From Ornithinimicrobium sufpigmenti (GTDB lineage Bacteria > Actinomycetota > Actinomycetes > Actinomycetales > Dermatophilaceae): DNA of 64,000 bases. Positions 43,840-52,400 of this stretch are shown in pieces. The stretch's first letter is position 1, and every line of letters starts with the position of its first letter. The stretch covers positions 372,001 to 436,000 of the forward strand of contig NZ_CP036403.1 in NCBI RefSeq assembly GCF_004322775.1. The letters run 5' to 3'. The notes under the pieces were generated by a model. It ran no database searches, had not been told where the DNA came from, and saw only the letters and a program-made list of their open reading frames with translations. The position numbers and the translations under genes are program-made.

Positions 43840-45823
43840 CGATCTCCCCATCTTCTTCGGTGGTCTTGCTGGCGAACGGGCTGTGCGCTGCCTTCTTGCG
43901 GCGGTAGGTGTCGATAACTGCGGAGGGGATGCGGTGCAGCCGGGACCGCGGGCGGACCTGCTGGAGATGCGCCGTCGCGTCATCGGAGAGCTGGGTGGCC
44001 CAGATCTCGACATTCTCCCCGTCGAGGAGCTGGTCGACGATCGCGTCGATCGTCCCGGGGCCCACCATGCCGTCGACCACCGCGATCCGGACGCGACCGG
44101 ACCTGCCGGCGAACACCCCCTCGGGCTCGTACCGGACGCTGAGTTGGGCGCACATCGCCTCGGTCAGTGCACCCTGCGTGGCCCACTCGGCCAGCAAGAC
44201 CATCCCGCCGACCTCGGTGAACATCGACGGTCTGACCTCCAGGTGGGTGAATCCACCACCGCCGTGCCAGAGCTTTGTAACCTGGTCACGGGTCTTCGTC
44301 GCCCGGGCGAGCTGGGACTTGGCCTCCTTAGTGACGTCCATCTGGCCGGCGTCCCCGAACTTCTTGAGCAGGCTCAGGAGCGCCTTCGTCTCGTTTTCGT
44401 CTAGCGGCCCGTCGCCAGCTGTCTTGGCGAGCGTGGCTAGCTCCTTCGACAAGTCGACCGTAAGCCTGACGTCGCCACCGCCGATGATCCGAGTGAGAGT
44501 GGTGTTGAACCCCTGGGCTTCCTCGGGCGTCACATTCTCCGGCAACTGGGTGTCGTCGGCGGCGACTCGCTCCTTGCTCAAAGTGATGCCGCCCGGGTCT
44601 TCGTCCTCCACTACCTTGCGCAGCCGCGGCTTGGTAAAGGTCGTGACCGTCTCGTCCACGAGCTCCGAGGTCACCCAGCGACGGCCCATCTTCTGGGCGA
44701 CAGCGGCAGTGGTTCCAGACCCAGCGAAGCAGTCCAGCACGATGTCACCCGGGTTGGTGGCGATGTGAATCACGCGCTGGAGCAACCGCTCGGGCTTTGG
44801 GGTGTCGAAGGGATTGGGGACGTTTGGGAACATCTTGTTCAGGTGATCGCGCTTGGCCTCCTGGTTGTGCCCAGCGTCGTCGGCCGTCCACCACGTCCGC
44901 GGTACCAGCCCCTGCTGTACGTCTGTCAGGTAACGCTTGATGACGGGCAGCGAGTCTCCATCCCTGCCGAACCACACGCGGCCCTCGGACTTGGCCAACT
45001 CGAGACTCTCAGGTGTGAATGGCCAGTACCTCCCCTTAGGAGTTACGACTCGCCCGGACGGGAGGACGACAGGGAACCGATTCTTCTCTGTCCCGCTCTT
45101 TGTCGTGCCGTTATCACCCTGAAGCCAGGGGCCGCGGGGGTCCTTATCCGGGTTTCGGTATCGCTGATCTTGCGCGCCACGCGGCAGCAGGTTCCTGACC
45201 GACTTCCACTTGGTTCCCAGTGAGGCGTAGATGAGCAGGTAGTCGTGCGCGCTAGAGATGTCGGTGTCGTTGCGTCGTCCCTTGTCCTTCTCCCAGACGA
45301 TCGTCGCGACGGCCTTGTCGAAGCCGAGTTCCTCGTCCATGACAGCGCGGCATCGGTGCACCTCTACGTCATCGAGGTGCACCCACACCGATGCGTCTGG
45401 TGCGAGGAGCGGCTTGATCTGCCTCAGGCGGTCACGGAGCATTGTGAGCCAGATCGAGTGCTCGATGTTGTCCTCGTAGTTGGAGAACGCCTGCCCCGTG
45501 TTGAACGGCGGGTCGATGTACACCAACTTGACCTTGCCAAGGTACCTCTCGGCGTACTCCGGGATCTTGGCCAGCGCGTCGAGCACGTGCATGGCGTCGC
45601 CTGTGATGAGCAGGTTGTCAGTCGTCGGGGCCGGGAGATCCTCGGGACGGCCAGCCGGTGTCACCGCGTCAATGCGCTCGACCTCCCGCAGGAGCCTCAC
45701 CTCGGCGACACGTCGGTCGGCCGGATCAACGAACGCGTAGTCGTACTTGCCGTCGCCGGTCGACAGGAGCGCCTTGTCCTTGTTTGTCCACGTCAGCTCT
45801 AGCCGACCTTCGTGCCCGCTCAC
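43832..45823 (-). CDS. mod: Type III DNA methyltransferase, Mod subunit
   Basis: 663 aa from GTG 45823 (start chosen by LELTWTNKDKALL homology); upstream in-frame codons give a longer weak candidate. Beta-class order: DPPF motif IV (VYIDPPFNTG) first, then motif I (DCFAGSGTTAAVA). Target is adenine N6 by family. It supplies sequence recognition for the system. Confidence 0.85.
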   Translation of the reverse strand: MSGHEGRLELTWTNKDKALLSTGDGKYDYAFVDPADRRVAEVRLLREVERIDAVTPAGRPEDLPAPTTDNLLITGDAMHVLDALAKIPEYAERYLGKVKLVYIDPPFNTGQAFSNYEDNIEHSIWLTMLRDRLRQIKPLLAPDASVWVHLDDVEVHRCRAVMDEELGFDKAVATIVWEKDKGRRNDTDISSAHDYLLIYASLGTKWKSVRNLLPRGAQDQRYRNPDKDPRGPWLQGDNGTTKSGTEKNRFPVVLPSGRVVTPKGRYWPFTPESLELAKSEGRVWFGRDGDSLPVIKRYLTDVQQGLVPRTWWTADDAGHNQEAKRDHLNKMFPNVPNPFDTPKPERLLQRVIHIATNPGDIVLDCFAGSGTTAAVAQKMGRRWVTSELVDETVTTFTKPRLRKVVEDEDPGGITLSKERVAADDTQLPENVTPEEAQGFNTTLTRIIGGGDVRLTVDLSKELATLAKTAGDGPLDENETKALLSLLKKFGDAGQMDVTKEAKSQLARATKTRDQVTKLWHGGGGFTHLEVRPSMFTEVGGMVLLAEWATQGALTEAMCAQLSVRYEPEGVFAGRSGRVRIAVVDGMVGPGTIDAIVDQLLDGENVEIWATQLSDDATAHLQQVRPRSRLHRIPSAVIDTYRRKKAAHSPFASKTTEEDGEIDG

Positions 45824-45890
45824 GCCTCGACCCCTGCCCGCACTACTGACCTGCTTCCTTGCATTTCGTCCTTGCACCAAAGCCACTCGC

Positions 45891-45974
45891 AACCTACATG
45901 GCTGTGACGACAAGCCCCTCCGGACCCGCACAAGATCCGCATCGAGCACGGGTCGAGTGCCAGCCATGTAGGTT
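45891..45974. repeat. 14-bp inverted repeat upstream of mod
   Basis: AACCTACATGGCTG (45891-45904) and CAGCCATGTAGGTT (45961-45974), perfect over 14 bases with a 56-base spacer, 68 bases before the mod start. Another nested pair, CACTCG/CGAGTG, lies near. Could be the ends of a small mobile repeat, a regulatory hairpin or an operator. Confidence 0.4.
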
Positions 45975-46063
45975 CTGGATCGACTAGTCACAGGAGCAGG
46001 CCGCTGACCTGCGGGCAGACCCGACGACGAGATGGGCGTCGTCTCACAACCTTGTACAGATCC

Positions 46064-47050
46064 TCAGCACTCGGCCCTTATGCGGTCCAGCGCCTCCAGT
46101 GCGAAGTCATATGCCTTCTCCTCGAATGCCTCAGGGACAAGCTTGAGCCGATGGAGGCTCGGTCCTTCGCTGCGGAAGTCGATGACGCGGCCGTCGCTGT
46201 GACGGCCGACGCTCTGGACCTCCAGGAGCCCCATCTCTCGGAGGACCGGGTGCGCGGCGCTGAAGGCGTCGCGGCTGAGTCCGTAGTTCAGCAGCCGTTC
46301 CCCTGCGGGGATGGCGACCCAGCCCTCGGAGTCCGGAAGTTTGCCGAGCCCGCACATCACCATCAGCAGCAGGGCGATCTCGGAATCCTCCAGGACATGC
46401 ACCCAGCCCTTGTGCAAGAACCCGGGGGGGACCAGGACGGTTGACTCCTTTGAGGTGGGAACCCGGTACGTCAACCGGTCCGTGGGGGACGTCGCGCGCT
46501 CGTCCAGCAGGAGGAAGCCTTCGCGCCTTCCTCTGTCGTCCCCAGTCCGTGGGTAGTCGACCAGACCAGCATTCGCCAGGACGTCCAAGGCGTCAGTCAG
46601 GCTGCGCCTCCGTTTCGTGAGGGGGGTGGCCCGGACATTGCCGGCGCCGGCGTACTGAGCGGGGGTGGTGATGAGCTGCGCCCATGCTGCTGAGCCGCCG
46701 TGGGTGTACCCAGGCGCCAGGGGTAGATCGTTCTTGAACTCACTGCCTGCCTTGCGGCGCTGCGCAACGCCCAGGGCGATCAGCTCGAGGCGCAGCGCAC
46801 TACCGCGCGGCGACAGCAGCCGTGTCGCCGGGGGCCTCTCGGTAGGTGGAGGGACCCTTCGGTCGCTGTAGTCGACAGCGGCGGGGTCGTGCGGCCGGTA
46901 GACGAAGCCGGTACGCACCTGCAACGGCGTGGGCGAGCGGATGCTGTTAAGGCGTTCCGTGGCTGCCTCGATCTGTGCCTCCCCGATCTGCTGCAGGCGG
47001 CGGTGACGGCGCTCGACCTGATCCTGGAGCTTCTCCGCCCTCGTCGACAT
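46064..47050 (-). CDS. Winged-helix-like protein of unknown function
   Basis: 328 aa. Basic coiled N-terminus (EKLQDQVERRHRRLQQIGE). Two winged-helix-like parts: one around LTKRRRSLTDALDVLANAGLV, one around GERLLNYGLSRDAFSAAHPVLREMGLL. The order resembles replication-initiator or regulatory proteins with tandem winged helices. It precedes the restriction operon on the same strand and could control it. Family unknown. Confidence 0.5.
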   Translation of the reverse strand: MSTRAEKLQDQVERRHRRLQQIGEAQIEAATERLNSIRSPTPLQVRTGFVYRPHDPAAVDYSDRRVPPPTERPPATRLLSPRGSALRLELIALGVAQRRKAGSEFKNDLPLAPGYTHGGSAAWAQLITTPAQYAGAGNVRATPLTKRRRSLTDALDVLANAGLVDYPRTGDDRGRREGFLLLDERATSPTDRLTYRVPTSKESTVLVPPGFLHKGWVHVLEDSEIALLLMVMCGLGKLPDSEGWVAIPAGERLLNYGLSRDAFSAAHPVLREMGLLEVQSVGRHSDGRVIDFRSEGPSLHRLKLVPEAFEEKAYDFALEALDRIRAEC

Positions 47051-47272
47051 CAGAATGCACCCCTTGTTCTGAGCGTTTTAACCCGCCAGAAGGCATCTCC
47101 GCCAGCTCCATCGATGAGGAAGCGTCACTGGCGGGTCAACCCGTCGCTCCAGTGTAGTGGACACAACACCCGGTGGTCGCCCAACCTTCCAGGACAAGGG
47201 GACGGCCCGAGTCGGTCAGGACTCGAGCCGTCAAGCAAACCAGACCCGCTGATGCACAGAGAAAGGCCAGCC

Positions 47273-47563
47273 GTGACCACCCTAGACCGGATCGAACCGG
47301 CCGCCGAGGCCCCACCGCCCAGGGACGCCACGCAGCTCCCGCTCACTGTCGTGCGGTGGCTGCTGATCGGCGCACTCACCCTCGCAGCCTGGGCCGGGGC
47401 CGCGACCATGGCCGTCAGCGCGGCGCACGAGTGGACGGACCTGCACACCGTGTGGGCGTGGATCGCCGGCGTGGCAGCGACGCTGCCGGTCGCGGTAGGC
47501 ATGTTCACCGCGATTGACCGTCTCATCGAGGCACCGGCACGCCCGAAGACGAGCGGTGAGTAG
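47273..47563 (+). CDS. Small two-helix membrane protein
   Basis: 96 aa from GTG 47273; GAAAGG stands about 7 bases upstream, ATG 47252 is an alternative. Membrane helices at about residues 27-50 and 61-83. No family known. Together with the gene at 47794 it forms a convergent small-membrane-protein pair. Confidence 0.5.
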   Translation: MTTLDRIEPAAEAPPPRDATQLPLTVVRWLLIGALTLAAWAGAATMAVSAAHEWTDLHTVWAWIAGVAATLPVAVGMFTAIDRLIEAPARPKTSGE

Positions 47564-47793
47564 GTGCACCGCGGGCAGGCGACAGTCCGGGCGACCCGTC
47601 GGCTGGCCAATGCTCGGAGTAGCGCCGTTGCTCCGGCATGAATCAACATGCGTAAACGCCGCCACGAGGGCATGACCCATCGCGCCACGGCGATGCGCAG
47701 CATCGCGAAAGGGCACCAGGCCAGTGCGATCGTCAGGGACAACCTGCGCCATCCGGCGGCGCCCGAGCCGAGACAGTGGAAGTCACTTCAGTC

Positions 47794-48012
47794 CTACATC
47801 CCGCCCGAAAGCAGCCGGATCAGATCGCGCCGCTGGGCACCCCGCAGCGCGACGAAGTCCTGAACCAACTCCCGCTGACGACAGTGATCCAGATGACGCT
47901 CGACCTGCCGGATGGCCACGCGCATGACCAAGAGCGCCAGCACCGTGAGCGCCGTCTTTACCGGGTCCACTGAGGCGACCAGCACCTCGGTGACGTCGAT
48001 GAGCTCCTTCAT
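47794..48012 (-). CDS. Small membrane-anchored protein, 72 aa
   Basis: From ATG 48012 with an excellent GGGAGGGAG Shine-Dalgarno. One hydrophobic helix (VKTALTVLALLVMRVAI) and a charged C-terminus (LVQDFVALRGAQRRDLIRLL). Too short for family assignment. Confidence 0.5.
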   Translation of the reverse strand: MKELIDVTEVLVASVDPVKTALTVLALLVMRVAIRQVERHLDHCRQRELVQDFVALRGAQRRDLIRLLSGGM

Positions 48013-48049
48013 CGGAAGCTCCCTCCCGCCCGTGTCCGGGCATGACAAA

Positions 48050-48074
48050 GGCCCGGACAAAAGCCGTCCGGGCC
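48050..48074 (-). terminator. Hairpin terminator for minus-strand transcription
   Basis: GGCCCGGAC (48050-48058), 7-base loop, GTCCGGGCC (48066-48074); on the minus strand the stem is followed by TTTGT. It would stop transcription from the 48170 gene before the next one. Confidence 0.65.
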
Positions 48075-48169
48075 TAGTGGTTTCAGAAGATCAGTGGTGG
48101 ATAGAAAGCGAAGAGGGCATAGCTGCGCCTAGGGAGGTCTCAATGGACACCTCCCTCCGAGGAGTGGAA

Positions 48170-48877
48170 CTAGGGCATCGGGTTCTTCTGACGCGGCCTG
48201 TAACCGCTCGCACGGGCCCGAGTCAGGACATCGCCGAGACGGACGAGGGATTCACGGTCGCGTCGACCATGGACACGGAGATGGCCGCGCCTGATCCAGG
48301 ACCTGACCGTCGAGCGGGCCACGCCGGCGACCTCCGCTGCGACTCTCGCCGGCACCAGGGCACCGACGTCAGGCGTCCCGCGGGTCAGGGTGTGGGCCTG
48401 CAGGGGACCACAGTCGGAGTGGAACGAACGAGTCTGGGCCAGGCGCTCAGCGGCGGCGGCGCGGACGTCCTCAACGCGGAAGGAGTGAGTGTTGCCGAGG
48501 CGCCCCATCGGTTTCAGGTGTCCCCGGCGGACCCACTGTCGGATCGTGGCGGGACGGACGCCGACGAGGTGAGCGGCCTCGCGGGTGAAGATGACCTGGC
48601 TGGGAGGGTGACGCACTAGCCGACCGTCCCAATCGTCGTGCTCGTACCAGTCCTCGAAGGATTCATGATGCTCGCGCCATGCCTGCGGAACGGCCTCCCG
48701 CTTGATCAGGCCCGGGTGCAGGGAGCGGGCCAGGCTCACCTGTTCATCAGTGAGCGATTCGAGGGCGCTCCACACGTCGTGGTTGCTGGCTCGTAGGAAG
48801 GCGAGGAGCTCTCGGCTGGTGACGTCGAGATCGCGGGCCAGTTCGTACGCGCGCACTGTGGCAGCGTGACAGTGCAT
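48170..48877 (-). CDS. IF2_N-like domain fused to two excisionase/MerR-type HTH domains
   Basis: 235 aa from ATG 48877. The first 55 residues (RAYELARDLDVTSRELLAFL) resemble the IF2_N/translation-initiation-factor N-domain. Two excisionase-like helix-turn-helix units follow: IFTREAAHLVGVRPATIRQW and LVPARVAAEVAGVARSTVRSW. This is a DNA-binding architecture that I do not know in a named family. It may be an excisionase, copy control or a repressor of the element. Confidence 0.55.
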   Translation of the reverse strand: MHCHAATVRAYELARDLDVTSRELLAFLRASNHDVWSALESLTDEQVSLARSLHPGLIKREAVPQAWREHHESFEDWYEHDDWDGRLVRHPPSQVIFTREAAHLVGVRPATIRQWVRRGHLKPMGRLGNTHSFRVEDVRAAAAERLAQTRSFHSDCGPLQAHTLTRGTPDVGALVPARVAAEVAGVARSTVRSWIRRGHLRVHGRRDRESLVRLGDVLTRARASGYRPRQKNPMP

Positions 48878-49374
48878 CAGATAGGGGCGCCGGAGGACTC
48901 GCGGGCGAGTAGGCCGATGAGGGCTGTTTGTGCTGATGGGAACGCTAAAGGCCCCGTCCTGAGATCGGGGCCTTTCCGGGCTGAGGGTGCAGTTCTCCCA
49001 GCCGGTGTCATAGTAACAAAGCATCTGTCCGGTTTTGGGGCGGACACGCGGGGCGTGTCGCGCCTCCTGGGATCCCTAGACATGCTGCTGCCGCTGCGAC
49101 CAGAACAGCAGCAGCGTCGTCGTCTGTCGTCGTCGCATCATGGTGATAGATAGGTTGACTGCCAGTCAGGCCGGGGTAAGCAGGAAGCGTGGGGCGCGGT
49201 GCAATCTTGATTACTCAACCGTGATGGACGGAATCGTGTCGAATAGCACAGAGTGCCGGGTGGCGAGGGAAGCGGCGCGGTCCGTGCCTAGCGTCCACCA
49301 CACCCGGCTGCGTGGATCAACGGCGTCGCCAACTGAAGGACTCACCCGAACGCCAGTTCGATTAGATTGTTCTC
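48878..49374. other. 497-bp gap: terminator, palindrome, no clear gene
   Basis: Contains the 48947-48975 terminator hairpin, a TGCTGCTG ... CAGCAGCA inverted pair (49083-49113) and a 13-bp palindrome TGACTGCCAGTCA (49156-49168). TTGACT there could be a -35 box. No coding region is supported. Confidence 0.5.
48947..48975. terminator. Bidirectional hairpin terminator
   Basis: AAAGGCCCCG (48947-48956), 9-base loop, CGGGGCCTTT (48966-48975). Perfect 10-bp stem with A/T ends on both sides, so it can stop either strand. Confidence 0.65.
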
Positions 49375-49665
49375 ATGGCGGGCGGCATGTACGGGCGACG
49401 CGGCGCAGGGTTGCCGCTCACGGACCGCGGCTCGGGCATACCGTCCTCCCCCATTGCTCTGTCACTCCCCCCTGTCCCGCCGGCGCGTTCACGGACACGG
49501 CATGCGTGGGCACGTCTGCAGCCGGGAGCTGCGGAGGTGGAGGCGTTGGTGGTCAGCTGGCAGAGCACCCCTGATGGGTGGGCGGCCTGGGTGGTGTGTG
49601 CGGTTGAGGAGGACCAGGTGGTGACTGTGCGGCTGCCTGCTTCGCAGCTGCGTCCGGCCATCTGA
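49375..49665 (+). CDS. Small conserved-looking protein
   Basis: 96 aa. N-terminus basic and disordered, C-terminus compact (HAWARLQPGAAEVEALVVSW, GWAAWVVCAVEED, VTVRLPASQLRP). No Shine-Dalgarno at ATG 49375; may be leaderless. It ends 20 bases before promoter copy 6. Confidence 0.45.
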   Translation: MAGGMYGRRGAGLPLTDRGSGIPSSPIALSLPPVPPARSRTRHAWARLQPGAAEVEALVVSWQSTPDGWAAWVVCAVEEDQVVTVRLPASQLRPAI

Positions 49666-49685
49666 GGAACGTCTCTGCTTCGAGT

Positions 49686-49716
49686 GAGTCCCTGAGCCCG
49701 CCTGCGCCGCTTTAGG
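49686..49716 (+). promoter_or_regulatory. Bipartite ICE promoter motif, copy 6
   Basis: GAGTCCC (49686-49692), 15 bases, CGCTTTAGG (49708-49716). ATG 49767 is 51 bases downstream. Confidence 0.65.
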
Positions 49717-49766
49717 GGATAGGGAGTCTGGCCCGTTGCCGGACACCCCTGACCCAGGAGGTGGCC

Positions 49767-49934
49767 ATGATCTGCGAGCCGTGCCGGCCCGCCCATACGC
49801 CGGCGGACTGCATCGACTCCAAGGCGGGACGGGAGTACCCGTGGCGGCACTGCGTCTGCCAGCACCGCCCCCGCCTCCAAGTGAGCGTCTGCGAAGTGGT
49901 GGAGGACGAGCCGGAGGGGGCGGTCCGCGGATGA
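49767..49934 (+). CDS. Cys/His-rich 55-aa protein
   Basis: ATG 49767 follows AGGAGG. Cys at residues 3, 6, 15, 29, 31 and 42 plus His 10, 28 and 33 (CEPC, HCVCQH) suggest a small zinc-binding module. The stop overlaps the ATG of the coiled-coil gene at 49931 (ATGA). Confidence 0.5.
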   Translation: MICEPCRPAHTPADCIDSKAGREYPWRHCVCQHRPRLQVSVCEVVEDEPEGAVRG

Positions 49935-50653
49935 GTGAGAGCCAGAATCTCAGGCTCCGGCAGGTTGACCGGGCCGAAGGGTGGGGTCGGTCATTGGATG
50001 CCCTGGCCGAGTCCCGACGGGTCCTGGTGGGGGCGCGTGACGGGGTCCAGGCGATGCAGGACGAGCTCGCTCGCGCGTCCCGGCTGCTGGAGGACGTCGA
50101 CTGGGCGCAGCGCGGCGGCCAGTGGCCACCGTCCGAAGACCGGCGGGCCGTGCTGCGTGCATTCGCTGACCAGTGCGAGACCGCGGCCGCCCAAGGCGAG
50201 GACACACAGAAACGGCTAGCTTCCGCGCAACGGTTTCTCACCGCAGGGCGACAGGGGGCCGAGGCGATCGACCTAAGGACCGAGCAGGAGCAGGAGGACC
50301 AGGCGCGTCTTCGGCATGTCGCGACGGGCTTGCACCGGTCGCTGGAGGAGGCACGGGTGGAGCTGGAGCGCACCCAGGCTGCACTGCTCAGGTCCGCTGC
50401 CGCGGCGCGGGAGTCCGCCCCGACCAAGGGGTCGGTAGAGACCGTTCACACCGACCTGCTGAACCGCACGCTGCGCGCGGCGTCCACGGAAGGGCACCGG
50501 GTTGATGAGGTGGTCTCCCGGGTGTCGAGCCAGACCAGCACCGTGCTGGGGGCGATCGATCCCGTGGGACAGGCAGCACGCGAACGGATAAGGGCCCACC
50601 GGGACCTGCCGGGTGGTGGAGCCGGTCCACCCGCGCCAGGGGTCGATCGGTGA
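49931..50653 (+). CDS. Coiled-coil accessory protein A
   Basis: 240 aa. Long helices with heptads (LASAQRFLTAGRQG, LHRSLEEARVELERTQ). The end (VDEVVSRVSSQ, GQAARERIRAHRD) resembles that of the protein at 50888, so the two are probably paralogues. Perhaps an adhesin-like or assembly scaffold; no known family. Confidence 0.55.
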   Translation: MSESQNLRLRQVDRAEGWGRSLDALAESRRVLVGARDGVQAMQDELARASRLLEDVDWAQRGGQWPPSEDRRAVLRAFADQCETAAAQGEDTQKRLASAQRFLTAGRQGAEAIDLRTEQEQEDQARLRHVATGLHRSLEEARVELERTQAALLRSAAAARESAPTKGSVETVHTDLLNRTLRAASTEGHRVDEVVSRVSSQTSTVLGAIDPVGQAARERIRAHRDLPGGGAGPPAPGVDR

Positions 50654-50658
50654 GAGGT

Positions 50659-50689
50659 GAGACCCAGGGGCCTCCTCGGCCGCTTTGGT
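50659..50689 (+). promoter_or_regulatory. Bipartite ICE promoter motif, copy 7
   Basis: GAGACCC (50659-50665), 15 bases, CGCTTTGGT (50681-50689). ATG 50740 is 51 bases past the motif, like copy 6. Confidence 0.6.
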
Positions 50690-50739
50690 AAGTAGGCGGG
50701 TTCACGTATGAGCCCGGTGCGAGAGAAGGGACAACTGCC

Positions 50740-50895
50740 ATGACACAACCGAACACCTATGGGCTCGTCACCGCCGCCGAGGAGCTGCGCGAGGCCCAGG
50801 CGGCCACCGACAGGGTCGGCGACCTGCTGGACCAGGCCACCGCGCAGCTCGATGACCTCCTGACCGACCCGGGGGTGACCGGTTCCCATGAGTGA
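50740..50895 (+). CDS. 51-aa helical protein
   Basis: Acidic helix (TAAEELREAQAATDRVGDLLDQ). Overlaps the next gene by 8 bases. A possible 11-codon leader ORF (50708-50743, MSPVREKGQLP) ends on its start codon (ATGA). Confidence 0.45.
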   Translation: MTQPNTYGLVTAAEELREAQAATDRVGDLLDQATAQLDDLLTDPGVTGSHE

Positions 50896-51592
50896 GATCA
50901 CCACAGACACCAGGAATGACCTCGCCGACACCCGGTGGATCCTGGCCGAGACCCACCGTGCCCTGCAGGATGCCCGCCAGCAGCTTCGGCAGATGGACAA
51001 GAGCACGAATGACGCACGGTCCTGGCTGTCCCTGGTCGAGGGGGTCCAGCAGGACCGGGTCAAGAGCATGGACCGTGAGAGCCAGGGTGAGGCACTTCGC
51101 TCGTTCGCGGGCGCCTGCGAGGAGGCCGGCGAGGCCGGCCTGGGTGTGGACCGTCGGACCTCACGCGCGGTGGCCAACCTGAAGGCCGCGGTGGTGATGG
51201 TCGACGGTCTGCACCCGGGCAGCACCCGCGAGCAGATCGATACTGGCCGGCTGCGTCGCCAGCTCATCTCGCTGCAGGAAGACCTGGAGACGACCCGACC
51301 GGTGATCCAGCGCGCCAGCGAACGGCTGGGGGCCGAAGCAGACCGCGCCCGCCAGTCTCTGCCGCGCCCCGGCCGGGACCGGACCGGGCCCGATCCCACC
51401 TTGGTCTCCGGTTCTCTCCTGGCCGCCTACTCAGACGGTCGGTACGTCGACCAGGAGCTCGACCGCGCGCAGGGCGTGGCCATCCAGGCGTCGCGGGACG
51501 TCGACGTCATCGCGCAGGCAGCCCGGGAACGGATGCGCACCCACCGAGAACCCTCCCGCGAGTCCACCCCCGGGCCATCGATGCAGCGATGA
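50888..51592 (+). CDS. Coiled-coil accessory protein B (paralogue of A)
   Basis: 234 aa. Helical, with an end AQAARERMRTHRE matching protein A. It overlaps its neighbours by 8 and 4 bases, so it is in one operon from promoter copy 7. Confidence 0.55.
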   Translation: MSEITTDTRNDLADTRWILAETHRALQDARQQLRQMDKSTNDARSWLSLVEGVQQDRVKSMDRESQGEALRSFAGACEEAGEAGLGVDRRTSRAVANLKAAVVMVDGLHPGSTREQIDTGRLRRQLISLQEDLETTRPVIQRASERLGAEADRARQSLPRPGRDRTGPDPTLVSGSLLAAYSDGRYVDQELDRAQGVAIQASRDVDVIAQAARERMRTHREPSRESTPGPSMQR

Positions 51593-52176
51593 CCGGCATG
51601 CCCCTCGTAGCCTCCCCGATTGCAGGGTCTCCACCTGACGGCCTGGTTGAACGACTGGAGGAACGACTGAACGGTCTGCACATTGCGGTGTCGACCTGCC
51701 AGGACGAGCTGGAACGCTGGGGAGCGCATGCCGTGCGGGAGCAGGTGGCCGCCCAGGTGGTCCTCGACCAGGCCGGCCTGTTGCGGCACCAGGTGCGCGA
51801 CGCAGCCTCGGAGGCCGCCTGGCTGCTGGCCCGGGTGCGAGATCTCGAACGGCGTCCCGGGGTCGCGCGGATCGCCATCTCTCCGGTGACGCTGGCCGTG
51901 GCAACAGCGGCGTCCTCGCTGCACGCGACGGTGCATGCGATGAGCCCGGCGTCCTCAGGCCTGTGCCGCGGCGAGCAGTTTATGGCGACGGTGGACACCT
52001 CCCTGGGCGCGTCACGGCGCTTCCTGCGCGTCGCCTGCAGCGCCCTCCTGGACGCGACACGACTCCTGCGCACCACCCAGCCAGGGGAGGGCGGTCCCGC
52101 TTCGACCGGTGACCACCGACCACACCTGCGCCTGGTGCCTGACACCGGCGCAAGCATCGAAGGAGATCCACGATGA
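51589..52176 (+). CDS. Helical accessory protein
   Basis: 195 aa. Helical, Cys/Ala-rich (LVERLEERLNGLHIAV, FLRVACSALLDATRLL). ATGA overlaps on both sides. Family unknown; part of the accessory operon. Confidence 0.5.
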   Translation: MTGMPLVASPIAGSPPDGLVERLEERLNGLHIAVSTCQDELERWGAHAVREQVAAQVVLDQAGLLRHQVRDAASEAAWLLARVRDLERRPGVARIAISPVTLAVATAASSLHATVHAMSPASSGLCRGEQFMATVDTSLGASRRFLRVACSALLDATRLLRTTQPGEGGPASTGDHRPHLRLVPDTGASIEGDPR

Positions 52177-52400
52177 AGAGTCCCCCGACCGACCACCGCT
52201 CCGCTCACGCCGCAAGAGCCGCGCTGGAGGCCCAGCGTGCCGCGCGCACGCAGGACGCCGCACGCGCCGAGGACCTCGAGAACGCCCGGCGGCTCCAGGA
52301 AGCGCAGGCGCACCGGGAGCACCAGGAGCTGGTCAGGGAGAGCGCCGGCCGAGAACGGCGTGACGCAGGGAACACCACTCTCAGCGGCCCGTCGTACTGA
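52173..52400 (+). CDS. Short basic-acidic helical protein
   Basis: 75 aa, continuous charged helix (AEDLENARRLQEAQAHREH). Last gene of the operon; its 3' end overlaps that of the minus-strand gene by 20 bases. Confidence 0.5.
   Translation: MKSPPTDHRSAHAARAALEAQRAARTQDAARAEDLENARRLQEAQAHREHQELVRESAGRERRDAGNTTLSGPSY

Noticed and set aside
48105..48141. Minus-strand TGAGACCT with CGCTTT upstream of the 47794 gene
   Set aside because: The spacing is 23 bases rather than 15 and the CCC is incomplete; it probably arises by chance near a GGGAGGT hairpin.
52178..52206. GAGTCCC at the start of the 75-aa gene
   Set aside because: No T precedes it, the downstream block is CGCTCA at 17 bases, and it is inside the gene.
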